Source: Pseudomonas donghuensis (GTDB taxonomy: Bacteria > Pseudomonadota > Gammaproteobacteria > Pseudomonadales > Pseudomonadaceae). From it: a stretch of 35,312 nt of DNA. Numbering within the stretch: position 1 is the stretch's first letter; the number at the start of each line of letters is the position of its first letter. The notes under the pieces were generated by a model, which did not search any database, had not been told where the DNA came from, and worked only from the letters and a program-made list of their open reading frames with translations. The translations under genes were made by a program, and so were the position numbers. Positions 15,862-24,436 of this stretch are shown one piece after another. The stretch lies in contig NZ_JH650774.1 of the NCBI RefSeq assembly GCF_000259195.1, positions 15,287 to 50,598 of the forward strand, given 5' to 3'.

Positions 15862-16362
15862 CTATTCCGCTAAAGGGGTTTTCCGGCTGATATCAAGGTC
15901 TAGTAGCGCATCCAGCTGTGTTTCAATCTGCAGGAAGCGCATGGCGCGTTTAGGGGAAATGGCATCGGCGATGCGCCGTGTGTATTTCTCACGCAGTTCT
16001 ATGTGGTCTTCCTGGAGGGTGTAGATGCGATCGAGCAGCTGTGTGGCCAGTTCATCAGTCACATAACCTTTGTTATAGGCCTGGCCGTAGTCGATCATGG
16101 TCTCCAGGATGTTCTTGTTGATTTTCAGGGCTTCTGCCCTGTACGTGTTATAAATTGGCCAGAATTTTTCGTTCTCCTGACCCTCCAGGCCCATGTTGTT
16201 TTTAACTACGATTTTGCGTTTGTAGTCGGCATCATCCAGGTTGTTCTGTATCTGTGCCTGGTTCTGCCGCATGACGTCCTTGCCCGAGGGGAGCTCGTGC
16301 TCAGCGGCCATCAATGGCAGGCTGCAAAATGCAAGTATCATAGCGGTGTTTTTTAGAAGCAT
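15862..16362 (-). CDS. Small periplasmic protein of unknown function
   Basis: A 166-residue protein with a signal peptide (MLLKNTAMILAFCSLPLMAA, cut before EHELP). The mature part is charged and strongly helical, with no cysteines or metal-site motifs; the C-terminal KRAMRFLQIETQLDALLDLDI resembles small periplasmic helical proteins, but I cannot name a family. Its codon use is more AT-rich than its neighbours. A 27-bp element closely similar to the one on the mexC promoter lies 216 bases upstream, suggesting co-regulation with an efflux pump, perhaps in envelope stress. A short open frame at 16366-16566 in between has no support of its own. Confidence 0.72.
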   Translation of the reverse strand: MLLKNTAMILAFCSLPLMAAEHELPSGKDVMRQNQAQIQNNLDDADYKRKIVVKNNMGLEGQENEKFWPIYNTYRAEALKINKNILETMIDYGQAYNKGYVTDELATQLLDRIYTLQEDHIELREKYTRRIADAISPKRAMRFLQIETQLDALLDLDISRKTPLAE

Positions 16363-16577
16363 TTTCTATTCCTTGGCAATTACCCGGCTAGGGGCGGCGC
16401 ATATTTGAACAGTGCTGTCGTCAGCGTCTGATCCATCTTTCCGCAAAGTGAGTCTTGGAAAAACAGCCGTGCTGACTTTCGGTAGTGTCGTGAGGAGGCG
16501 AAGTCTTTCGTGATAACCCTTTCCAGTAAGCCCCTCACGTGTAGCGGGATAAGTGGAAATACTCACAAATGGATCAA

Positions 16578-16604
16578 ATGAATCAAAAATGACTCATTAG
16601 AATC
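16578..16604 (-). promoter_or_regulatory. 27-bp element shared with the mexC promoter
   Basis: Read on the leftward strand, it begins GATTCTAATGAGTCA and ends TTGATTCAT. It matches the mexC element (23199-23225) at 23 of 27 positions and lies in the same orientation relative to the downstream gene. TTGATT could be a -35 box, but the -10 at 17 bases (AGTATT) is poor. It also lies 38 bases beyond the TolC-like stop codon. Confidence 0.6.
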
Positions 16605-16641
16605 GAAATTTATCACTGCTTCCGTACGCATGCAAGATGCC

Positions 16642-18078
16642 TCAGCGGCTGCGCTCGAGATTCTTCTTCGCAGCTGCCGCCAGGTCCGGCGGCAGGAACT
16701 CCTTGTCCGGGTTGTAGTCCGGACTCAGGTACTGCTTGAGGTCCTGCAGGTCCTGCGGGCTTAATGTGCCGGCCGCCTGCTTCAGGCTCAGGTTGTCGAG
16801 GATGTAGTCATAGCGGCTGTTGTTGTAGTCGCGCACCGAGGTGTACAGCTGGCGCTGGGCGTCGAGCACGTCGACGATGTTGCGGGTACCCACCTGGTAG
16901 CCGATCTCGGTGGCTTCCAGCGCGCTCTGGTTGGAGATGATCGACTGCTTGCGCGCCTGCACCTGTTCCACATCAGTGTTCACCGCGCGGTGCAGGTTGC
17001 GGGTGTTCTCCACCACCTGGCGGCGCAGGCTTTCGCGCTGCTGCTCGCTCTGGCTCAGGCGCTGGTAGGCCTCGCGCACCTGCGAGCTGGTCAGGCCGCC
17101 GCTGTAAATCGGGATGTTCAGTTGCAGGCCGATGCTGGTCTGCTCGACGTCGCCCCCGTAACGCACGTTTGGTACTGCAGCCGAGTTGGTGAAACCCAGG
17201 TTGTCGTTATCTCCTTTCTGGTATTTGGCAACGGCATCCAGGGTTGGCGCATGACCGGCCTTGCGCTGGCGCAGGGTTTCTTCGGCGGCGGTGACCGCGT
17301 GGTTGGTAGCCAGCAGATTAAGGTTCTGGCGCCCGGCGGTTTCGACCCAGGCCTTGGCGTCGTTGGGCGCAGGCACCTGCACCGGCAGGGTATGAACCAC
17401 GCCCTGAATCGAGGTGTATTCTCGGTTGGTCAGGATCACCAGCGCCTCGAAGGCATCCTGAACCTGGCGTTCGGCAATGATCCGGTTAGCCCGTGCCGTG
17501 TCGTAGCTGGCCTGGGATTGCAGCACGTCGGTCTTGTCGGACAGACCGACGTCGAACCGTTCGTTGGACTGGTCCAGCTGGCGCTTGAACGCGGCTTCTT
17601 CGGCTTTGGTCGCGGCCAGGTTGTCCTGAGCTCGGAGCACGGCGAAGTAGTTCTGCGCGGTTTGCAGGATCAGGTTCTGCTCGGTCGCCGACAGTTCCAA
17701 GGCCGCCTGTTCATTGACTGCTTCGGCCGCTTGCAGCTGGAACCAGCGGTCAGCACGGAAGATCGGCTGGGCGAGGGTCGCGCTCCAGGTATTGCCGCTG
17801 CGGTTGCTGGTGGTCGAGGGTTCGTCCAGTTTGGTGCGGGTGTTCATCATTTCGGCACCGGCCGACAGGTTCGGCAGCAATCCGGCACGGGCCTGCGGCA
17901 TCACTTCGCGGCGAGCGCTGTAATCGGCGCGGGCTGCGGCCAGGTCAGCGTTGTTGTGCACCGCCTCCTGATAGACGCTGACCAGATCGGTTTTCACTGT
18001 AGTGGGCACGTCCGCTGCCCAGACCATTCCGTTGGATGCAGAAGATACGGCTATCGCCAGTGAGAGTTTGCGCAGCAT
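16642..18078 (-). CDS. TolC/OpmH-type outer membrane efflux channel
   Basis: A 478-residue TolC-family outer membrane channel with a signal peptide (about residues 1-21, ending VWAAD). The two OEP repeats are visible as paired helical regions (for example NYFAVLRAQDNLAATKAEE with NERFDVGLSDKTDVLQSQ, and RNLHRAVNTDVEQVQARKQ with IGYQVGTRNIVDVLDAQRQ). From memory it closely resembles OpmH of P. aeruginosa, the channel used by TriABC and type I secretion systems. It is encoded divergently from a lipoprotein adaptor and a TriC-like RND pump, neither of which has its own channel gene, so it is the likely outer membrane partner. Confidence 0.9.
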   Translation of the reverse strand: MLRKLSLAIAVSSASNGMVWAADVPTTVKTDLVSVYQEAVHNNADLAAARADYSARREVMPQARAGLLPNLSAGAEMMNTRTKLDEPSTTSNRSGNTWSATLAQPIFRADRWFQLQAAEAVNEQAALELSATEQNLILQTAQNYFAVLRAQDNLAATKAEEAAFKRQLDQSNERFDVGLSDKTDVLQSQASYDTARANRIIAERQVQDAFEALVILTNREYTSIQGVVHTLPVQVPAPNDAKAWVETAGRQNLNLLATNHAVTAAEETLRQRKAGHAPTLDAVAKYQKGDNDNLGFTNSAAVPNVRYGGDVEQTSIGLQLNIPIYSGGLTSSQVREAYQRLSQSEQQRESLRRQVVENTRNLHRAVNTDVEQVQARKQSIISNQSALEATEIGYQVGTRNIVDVLDAQRQLYTSVRDYNNSRYDYILDNLSLKQAAGTLSPQDLQDLKQYLSPDYNPDKEFLPPDLAAAAKKNLERSR

Positions 18079-18512
18079 AGCGGCAATCCTTCAGTACTGA
18101 TTTATGGGATACGTATTCAGCTTGGCCTGTCCCGCCTCTGGCAGCCGCTTTGTCGAACTGCCTGAAATCGCCAGCACGTTGCGCACAGGCGCTTGCCCTC
18201 TATGCACATGGATCGGACTTAATTTACTATAACGGATGATATGCTAATACTTGGGTCGTGATGAGGCAACGGGTTGAACTGCGGTTATTGCCTTGCTTTC
18301 AGTCAGGATCCTGGGAGCGCGTCGCCGGCCCATTCTGTTACTCGCTCATGCTGAGCCTGGACGAGGAAAGTAGTGAGGAGCAACGAGCTGTTTTGCTTTG
18401 TGCTAGAGGCAGGCCCCAGCAGGAGTAGGGCTGTTATCGAGAAAAATCGGCTGTGAGTGCGCTCTGGAGCGCACCAGCCGTGCGGAACCATTTCATGAAG
18501 AGGGCATTTGAC
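18079..18512. other. Divergent intergenic region between the channel and pump operons
   Basis: No gene is convincing here. An AT-rich patch at about 18215-18255 (including ACTATAACGG and GATATGCTAATAC) is the probable location of the divergent promoters, but no pair of boxes with good spacing stands out. No inverted repeat as clear as those elsewhere in the window was seen. Confidence 0.5.
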
Positions 18513-19604
18513 ATGACGCTGCTCAAGTCGGTACTGGCATGCGGTTTATTGGGCAGTCTGGGCCTTGTGCTTGTCGGGTGTCGGGAAGAGGCTCGTTCAG
18601 AGGAGCCGCTACGCGCCGTTCGGACCCAGATCGTCAAGGCCGCCACCATAGGTGAGGAGGTTGCCCAGACGGGAGAGGTACAGGCTCAGGTCGTGACCGA
18701 TCTCGGCTTTCGCATCGGCGGGCGCATAGCCACTCGAACCGCAGAAGTCGGAATGAGCGTTGCCAAGGGGCAGGTTCTGGCGACGCTCGAACCTAATGAT
18801 GTGCAGAACGAGCTGCGGGCTGCGGAAGCCGAATTGACAAGTGCCGAAGCGACCGAGCAGCTTGCCAGGTCTCAGTTAAGCCAACAACGCACGCTCTTTG
18901 ACAAGCAGTTCGTCGCGCGTGTCCGTGTCGAGGAGGCCGAGGCAAACTGGCGAGCCGCGAATGCAAGACTGAACGTTGCGAAAACCAGATTGCTTACTGC
19001 GCGCGACAAACTTTCCTACACGGAGCTGCGCGCACCAAGCGCTGCCATCGTCAGCGCTGTAGCTGTCAATGCAGGTCAAGTCGTCGATGCGGGGCAATTG
19101 GCGATCAAGCTGTCCTCGACAAACGACCGCGTTGCAGTCTTCAACGTGTCCGAGCGGCTTTACACCTCGGTTCCGTCTGATGTGAAAGTGGAAGTGGCAC
19201 TCGTTTCTGATCCATTGATCAAAGTCATCGGCTCAATTCGCGATGCAAGCCCTACTGCTGATGTTGCAACGCGGACCTACCGGGTTCGCGTTGCTTTACC
19301 GGATGCGCCTCCTGCCATGACATTGGGGGCTACCGTGACAGGGCGCCTAGCCTTGAGCGGCAAGCCTCTGGTCATCCTGCCAGCCTCTGCATTGACCAGT
19401 GATGGTGGTACGCCAGCGGTATATGTCGTACAGCCCAGCACGCACGAACTGGTGCGCAAACCAGTCGTAGTTGCGCGCTACACCGCCAGCCACACCATCA
19501 TCGAATCCGGGCTAACGGAAGGTGAGGCGGTGGTAACCGCAGGGGTGAGCAAACTCAGGCTTGGACAGAAAGTCTCGTTCGACGCAGAGCAGGTGATGAA
19601 ATGA
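18513..19604 (+). CDS. RND efflux membrane-fusion lipoprotein
   Basis: HlyD/AcrA-type periplasmic adaptor, 363 residues from the chosen start. The ATG at 18513 is favoured because AGAGGG stands 8 bases upstream and the protein then begins with a lipoprotein signal ending in the lipobox LVGC. The lipoyl half-motifs (GGRIATRTAEVGMSVAKGQVL and LSYTELRAPSAAIVSAVAVNAGQ) flank a coiled-coil hairpin rich in Ala, Glu and Arg. The stop codon overlaps the ATG of the pump gene (ATGA at 19601), so both are translationally coupled. Only one adaptor is encoded, in contrast to TriABC, which uses two. Confidence 0.88.
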   Translation: MTLLKSVLACGLLGSLGLVLVGCREEARSEEPLRAVRTQIVKAATIGEEVAQTGEVQAQVVTDLGFRIGGRIATRTAEVGMSVAKGQVLATLEPNDVQNELRAAEAELTSAEATEQLARSQLSQQRTLFDKQFVARVRVEEAEANWRAANARLNVAKTRLLTARDKLSYTELRAPSAAIVSAVAVNAGQVVDAGQLAIKLSSTNDRVAVFNVSERLYTSVPSDVKVEVALVSDPLIKVIGSIRDASPTADVATRTYRVRVALPDAPPAMTLGATVTGRLALSGKPLVILPASALTSDGGTPAVYVVQPSTHELVRKPVVVARYTASHTIIESGLTEGEAVVTAGVSKLRLGQKVSFDAEQVMK

Positions 19605-22600
19605 GTTCGAAGCCACAACTCGGTAAAGAGCAGGCCGGCTTCAATCTCTCGGCGTGGTCAATCGGTCAAAAGCCTCTGATGTTTTTCCTGATGCTCATTA
19701 CGCTCGTTGGCGGCATGATGAGTTATGAAAACCTGAGCCGAAACGAAGATCCCGCATTCACCATCAAAACCATGGTGGTGGCTGCCCGCTGGCCGGGTGC
19801 AAGCATAGAAGACACTACGAACCTGCTGACGGATCGGCTGGAAAAGAAACTGGAGGAGATACCCTACCTCGACCGACTCGATAGCTACACGCGTCCTGGC
19901 GAAACCGTCATCATGGTCAACCTGCGCGATGATGCCCCGTCCCGGATCGTCCCCGATGCGTGGTATCAGGTTCGCAAGAAAATGGCAGATATTGGCATCA
20001 CACTTCCGGCGGGTGTTCAAGGGCCATTTTTTGACGACGAATTTGGCGATACCTATGGCCAGATTTTCGGTTTTACAGGCGAAGGCTTTTCCGACCGTGA
20101 GCTGCGTGACTACCTTGAGGGGGTGCGTGCGGAGCTCTTGCGCATCCCCAGCATTGGCAAGGTGCAACTGCTCGGTGTGCAAGAGGAGCAGATCGTCGTG
20201 GAATTTTCGCCTGGCAGGCTCGCGGCTTTTGGCTTGGACGAAGAGGCGGTGTTGCGCGCGCTCAGGGCGCAAAACGCTGTCGCTCCTTCCGGAACGGTAC
20301 GTCTGCCTGACGACAAAATCGCTCTGCGTGTCAGCGGAGGGTTTACCTCCGAGGAAAGCTTGCGCAGTTTGACGTTGCGCGCAGGCAATCACTTCGTGCC
20401 ACTCACCGAGCTTGTCGATATTCGAAGAATCCCGGCCGACCCACCAGCGCCCTTGTTCCGGGTGAACGGCGAGAAAGCGCTCGGCCTTGCCGTTTCGATG
20501 GCAGCGGGCGGCAATCTCCTGGATTTTGGCGAGGCGGTGCGGGTCCGCATGAATGAGGTCAGAGCGTCACTTCCCTACGGTATTGAAATGGCTCAGGTAG
20601 CCGACCAGTCTACGGTCGTGAAGCAGGCGGTTAATGGGTTCTTGACGGTGTTGGCTGAAGCGGTTGCGATCGTCCTGGCAGTGTCGTTTCTGTCACTCGG
20701 TGTGCGGGCCGGGCTTGTTGTGAGTATTTCGATCCCATTCGTGTTGGCGCTGACGTTCATCGGAATGGAGCTGATGGGTATAGGCCTCCAGCGAATTTCT
20801 CTGGGAGCACTGATTATTGCGTTGGGTCTGCTTGTCGATGACGCGATGATCACGGTCGAGGCCATGGTCGGTAAGCTGGAGGAAGGCTGGACTCTCTCGC
20901 GGGCGGCGAGCTTTGCCTATGAGTCAACAGCGTTTCCAATGTTGACGGGGACGCTCGTCATGATCGCCGGATTCATTCCCGTTGGCTTTGCGGCCTCGAG
21001 TGCCGGGGAATACTGCTACTCGATGTTTATGGTGGTGTTGATATCCCTATCAGCGTCCTGGGTGGTTGCGGTTCTGTTTTCACCCTTGCTTGGCACCCTG
21101 ATCCTACCTAAGGCTTTACCGCACCATGAGCATGGCGGCGGTAGACTGATGGGCATCTACCAACGGGCCTTGGGCTGGGTTCTGCAGCATCGCGCCATAA
21201 CGCTCAGCGCTGCAATCCTGGCGTTTGTCGGCTCGCTCGGCGCTGCGTCTTATCTTGAACAGCAGTTCTTTCCCCCCTCAGACAGACCAGAGCTGCTGGT
21301 AAGCCTGACGCTGCCGCAAAATGCTTCCCTGGATGCGACGGAGCGCGAAGCGACCAAACTTGAAAAGTTGCTTAAGGCTGATCCTGCTGTTGAGCGCTTT
21401 TCAACCTATATCGGCTCCGGGGCTATCCGTTTCTATCTGCCTATGGAGGTTTTGCTGCAGAACGAGAACATCACTCAAACTGTCGTGATTGCAAAAGGGG
21501 TCAAAGAACGGGATGCCTTGCAAGCACGACTCGCCGAGGCTTTTAAAACAGAATTTTCAGGCCTCATCGCGCGCGCGACACCGCTTGAGCTGGGCCCGCC
21601 GGTGGGCTGGCCGCTCAAGTATCGTGTAACTGGCCCAGATCAGGCCAAGGTCCGTGATATGGCGTCGCGCCTGGCCAACATTTTGTCTGCCAACGCCGAT
21701 ACCCGTGAGGTCCATCTTCTATCAGGTGAGCCGCAAAGAAGCGTCGAAGTCAAGATCGACCAGACTCAGGCGCGAGCATTGGGCCTGTCTTCAGAGGACG
21801 TCGCCAGTGCCTTGGCGACGATTTTCTCTGGCTCGGCAGTGACCAGCGTGCGTGACAAGGACCGACTCGTGGATGTGATCGTACGTGCACGAAGCGGTGA
21901 GCGGACTGACCTTGCGACCCTTGCGAACCTGCAGATACGTACCTCTCAAGGCCATGCCATTCCCCTGAGCCAGATTGCTGTGCTCAGCCATGGTGTCGAA
22001 GATCCCATCATCTGGAGGCGGCAACGTCTTCCGCTGGTCACTGTTCAAGGTGATGTTCGCGAAGGGCTCGAGGCTGCGACAGTCGTGCAGGCACTTGCGC
22101 CGGCGGTGGCGGATTTTGCTGCGCAGCTCCCCAAGGGATACAGCATCGCGACAGGCGGAGCAGTGGAGGAGGCCGCGAAAGGCAGTGCGTCACTGCTTGC
22201 CGTTCTGCCTGTTACGGCTTTGGTGATGTGTGTGCTGTTGATGGTGCAGCTGCGTAGTTTTTCACGCATGTTCCTTGCGCTTGCAATGGCTCCGTTCGGC
22301 TTGATCGGAGTCGTCATGGCGATGTTGCCGACGGGGACACCTATGGGGTTTGTCGCGCAGCTTGGGGTAATTGCACTTGTCGGTATGATCGTCCGTAACG
22401 CCGTCATCCTGATTGAAGAAGTGGATATCAACATCAATACCGGTCAGTCGCCACGTGAGGCTATAACGCATGCTGCCATTCACCGGGCTCGCCCCATCGT
22501 ATTGACGGCGTGTGCAGCAATCCTCGGGATGATCCCGATCGCCCCGCAGATTTTCTGGGGGCCCATGGCTTATGCGGTCATCGGCGGGCTTGCCGTTGCA

Positions 22601-22717
22601 ACGATCATAACGTTGACCGTTCTACCCAGTGCCTTATTGCTTTTGCTGCAATGGGAACATCGTAATGTTCAACCTCGACACGGGGAAAATCCCGAGGTGT
22701 TGCATGAGAAAAATTAG
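19601..22717 (+). CDS. RND efflux pump, TriC-like branch
   Basis: Inner membrane proton-driven exporter of 1038 residues, the usual RND length, with twelve expected membrane helices and two large periplasmic loops. Helix 4 carries the proton-relay aspartates (LGLLVDDAMITVEAM). In helix 10, where AcrB has the relay lysine (AAKNAIL), this protein has arginine (MIVRNAVILIEEV), as I believe is common in this branch. The N-terminus (FNLSAWSIGQKPLMFFLM) and LSRNEDPAFTIKTMVV fit the TriC-like group rather than the MexB/MexD group. Substrate unknown. By eye its codon use is less GC-rich than the flanking mexCD and TolC genes, suggesting separate acquisition with its adaptor. Confidence 0.9.
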   Translation: MSSKPQLGKEQAGFNLSAWSIGQKPLMFFLMLITLVGGMMSYENLSRNEDPAFTIKTMVVAARWPGASIEDTTNLLTDRLEKKLEEIPYLDRLDSYTRPGETVIMVNLRDDAPSRIVPDAWYQVRKKMADIGITLPAGVQGPFFDDEFGDTYGQIFGFTGEGFSDRELRDYLEGVRAELLRIPSIGKVQLLGVQEEQIVVEFSPGRLAAFGLDEEAVLRALRAQNAVAPSGTVRLPDDKIALRVSGGFTSEESLRSLTLRAGNHFVPLTELVDIRRIPADPPAPLFRVNGEKALGLAVSMAAGGNLLDFGEAVRVRMNEVRASLPYGIEMAQVADQSTVVKQAVNGFLTVLAEAVAIVLAVSFLSLGVRAGLVVSISIPFVLALTFIGMELMGIGLQRISLGALIIALGLLVDDAMITVEAMVGKLEEGWTLSRAASFAYESTAFPMLTGTLVMIAGFIPVGFAASSAGEYCYSMFMVVLISLSASWVVAVLFSPLLGTLILPKALPHHEHGGGRLMGIYQRALGWVLQHRAITLSAAILAFVGSLGAASYLEQQFFPPSDRPELLVSLTLPQNASLDATEREATKLEKLLKADPAVERFSTYIGSGAIRFYLPMEVLLQNENITQTVVIAKGVKERDALQARLAEAFKTEFSGLIARATPLELGPPVGWPLKYRVTGPDQAKVRDMASRLANILSANADTREVHLLSGEPQRSVEVKIDQTQARALGLSSEDVASALATIFSGSAVTSVRDKDRLVDVIVRARSGERTDLATLANLQIRTSQGHAIPLSQIAVLSHGVEDPIIWRRQRLPLVTVQGDVREGLEAATVVQALAPAVADFAAQLPKGYSIATGGAVEEAAKGSASLLAVLPVTALVMCVLLMVQLRSFSRMFLALAMAPFGLIGVVMAMLPTGTPMGFVAQLGVIALVGMIVRNAVILIEEVDININTGQSPREAITHAAIHRARPIVLTACAAILGMIPIAPQIFWGPMAYAVIGGLAVATIITLTVLPSALLLLLQWEHRNVQPRHGENPEVLHEKN

Positions 22718-22781
22718 GGTTGGCGAATTGGCCATTTAAATGATGTGGCATCTAGACCCGAAATGCCGACGCCGACAATAT

Positions 22782-22810
22782 CGATAACCAAGGTTCAGCC
22801 TTGGTTATCG
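22782..22810. terminator. Hairpin terminator between convergent genes
   Basis: A perfect 12-bp stem CGATAACCAAGG/CCTTGGTTATCG with a TTCAG loop lies between the RND pump stop (22717) and the DUF2158 stop (22844). There is no strong T-run on either side, so bidirectional, hairpin-dependent termination is inferred. Confidence 0.65.
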
Positions 22811-22843
22811 TGTTGTATGGGCCGTTGCCAGTTTCCCGTCGCC

Positions 22844-23059
22844 TTATCGAGCGGTGTCACCTGGCGTCTCTTTCGCTGTTTCCAGAACGATTGTGTCAAA
22901 CCATTTCTCGATCAAGGCGTCATTTTCGAACCACTGACATAACGCAAATGCCGTTGCGGGAAAGCCGGAGATGGCACGCTGTTGCCTGATGTTTGTGATG
23001 GTCATCCGAGGGCCACCGCTTTTGATTGTGACGACATCGCCTCTAAACAGGTTTTTCAT
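22844..23059 (-). CDS. DUF2158 (YodC-like) small protein
   Basis: A 71-residue protein whose N-terminus FRGDVVTIKSGGPRMTI matches the DUF2158 pattern (GDxVxLKSGGPxMTV) and whose middle holds CQWFEN, the conserved Cys-Trp region of that family. AGAGG lies 8 bases upstream of the ATG on the leftward strand. The function of the family is not established; its small SH3-like fold is often found as single genes. It sits where nfxB would be expected next to mexC and is transcribed divergently from it, but it has no DNA-binding motif, so it should not be taken for the repressor. Confidence 0.78.
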   Translation of the reverse strand: MKNLFRGDVVTIKSGGPRMTITNIRQQRAISGFPATAFALCQWFENDALIEKWFDTIVLETAKETPGDTAR

Positions 23060-23198
23060 CCAATACCTCTGTTGTGTTTGAAGTGCTCTATGGGCGGCTC
23101 GCTGCGCCTTGGAGGAGCCGGTGACTCAGCTCGCGACCAATGCCTAAAAGGCGGTGCAACGTGGCTCGGCTGAGATCAGACGACTAGTGGTCTTTGCT

Positions 23199-23225
23199 GA
23201 CTCTAATGAGACATTATTGACTCAT
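23199..23225 (+). promoter_or_regulatory. 27-bp element overlapping the mexC -35 box
   Basis: Begins GACTCTAATGAGACA and ends TTGACTCAT. The inner part TGAGACATTATTGACTCA is an imperfect palindrome (14 of 18 positions symmetric). The right arm includes the mexC -35 hexamer, so a bound protein would block RNA polymerase. A near copy lies at 16578-16604. Confidence 0.62.
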
Positions 23226-23245
23226 AAAGAATTGAAAGGTATCAT
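23217..23245 (+). promoter_or_regulatory. mexC promoter
   Basis: TTGACT (23217-23222, 5/6 to consensus) and TATCAT (23240-23245, 5/6) are separated by exactly 17 bases. Transcription would start near 23252, about 27 bases before the mexC ATG. Confidence 0.75.
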
Positions 23246-23278
23246 TCGGGTCGTTTTCAATCAAGGCTGTGGTGAGTG

Positions 23279-24421
23279 ATGGGCAAGAAATATGCGATAG
23301 GGATGGGTGCGCTGCTAGCCGCTGCGGTGGCGTTGGCCGGTTGCGGCGCCGGCGAGGAGCCGCAGGCGGCCTCTGCAGCGGTTGTTCCCGTGGAGACCGT
23401 GACGGTAACGACCGAACAGTTGGCGCTGGCCTCGACTCTGCCTGGCCGGGTCGAGCCGATGCGGGTAGCGGAGGGGCGTGCCCGGGTGGCCGGTATCGTC
23501 TTGCACAAGCGCTTTGAAGAAGGTGCCGATGTCAAGGCCGGCGACGTGCTGTTCCAGATCGACCCCGCGCCATTCAAGGTGGCCCTGGTGCGCGCCGAAG
23601 GCGACCTGGCGCGTGCTCAGGCGGTACAGCAAGAGGCTCAGGCACGGGTCAAGCGCTATGAGCCCCTGGTCAAGATCGAAGCTGTCAGCCAGCAAGATTT
23701 CGATAGCGCCACCGCCGAGCTGCGCAGTGCTCAGGCCGCTGTGCGTACGGCCCAGGCCGACGTGCAGTCCGCACGCCTGAATCTTGGTTACGCCACGGTA
23801 ACCGCGCCCATTTCCGGCCGCATCGGCCGTGCCCTGACCACCGAAGGCGCGCTGGTCGGACAGGGCGACGCCACGTTGATGGCGCGCATCCAGCAGCTCG
23901 ATCCGATCTACGTCGACTTCACCCAGGCTGCCGCCGATGCCCTGCGTCTGCGTCAGGCGCTCAAGGAGGGTGCTCTGGCGGGGGGCGACGACACGGCATT
24001 GAGTGCCCAGGTGGAAGGCACCGACTACCAGCGTCAGGGCGCGCTGATGTTCACCGATGTGGCGGTAGACCGCGGCACGGGCCAGATCACCCTGCGCGGT
24101 CGCTTCGACAACCGCGACGGCATCCTCCTGCCTGGCATGTATGTGCGTGTACGCACCCCGCAGGGCACCGACCAGCAGGCCATCCTGGTGCCGCAACGGG
24201 CGGTTCAGCGTGGCAGCGACGGCATGGCACGGGTGATGGTGGTAGGGACTGGCAACCTGGCCGAGGTGCGCAGCGTGCGTACCGGCGTGATGCAAGGCTC
24301 GCGCTGGCAGGTCAGCGAAGGCCTGCGTGCCGGTGACCAGGTCATTGTCGGCAGCCCGGCCGGATTGGCCCCTGGCATGCCCGTGGCGCCGGCTCAGGCG
24401 CAACAGGCCGCGGCGTACTAA
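23279..24421 (+). CDS. mexC: MexC-like RND membrane-fusion lipoprotein
   Basis: Periplasmic adaptor of a MexCD-OprJ type multidrug efflux pump, 380 residues. The lipoprotein signal ends in the lipobox LAGC (residue 22), and the lipoyl motifs and coiled coil follow: VLHKRFEEGADVKAGDVLFQ, LDPIYVDFTQAAADALRLRQ, and YVRVRTPQGTDQQAILVPQ agree almost word for word with recalled P. aeruginosa MexC. I use the ATG at 23279; a GTG codon directly before it is also in frame. The pump gene follows after 15 bases. In P. aeruginosa this system exports fluoroquinolones, macrolides and disinfectants; the same is likely here. Confidence 0.9.
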   Translation: MGKKYAIGMGALLAAAVALAGCGAGEEPQAASAAVVPVETVTVTTEQLALASTLPGRVEPMRVAEGRARVAGIVLHKRFEEGADVKAGDVLFQIDPAPFKVALVRAEGDLARAQAVQQEAQARVKRYEPLVKIEAVSQQDFDSATAELRSAQAAVRTAQADVQSARLNLGYATVTAPISGRIGRALTTEGALVGQGDATLMARIQQLDPIYVDFTQAAADALRLRQALKEGALAGGDDTALSAQVEGTDYQRQGALMFTDVAVDRGTGQITLRGRFDNRDGILLPGMYVRVRTPQGTDQQAILVPQRAVQRGSDGMARVMVVGTGNLAEVRSVRTGVMQGSRWQVSEGLRAGDQVIVGSPAGLAPGMPVAPAQAQQAAAY

Positions 24422-24436
24422 GGCGAGGTTAGCGAG

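Noticed and set aside
16366..16566. 66-codon leftward frame just before the small periplasmic protein gene, starting next to the 27-bp element
   Set aside because: No ribosome binding site of note, no recognisable sequence and no signal peptide; kept only as a possible leader.
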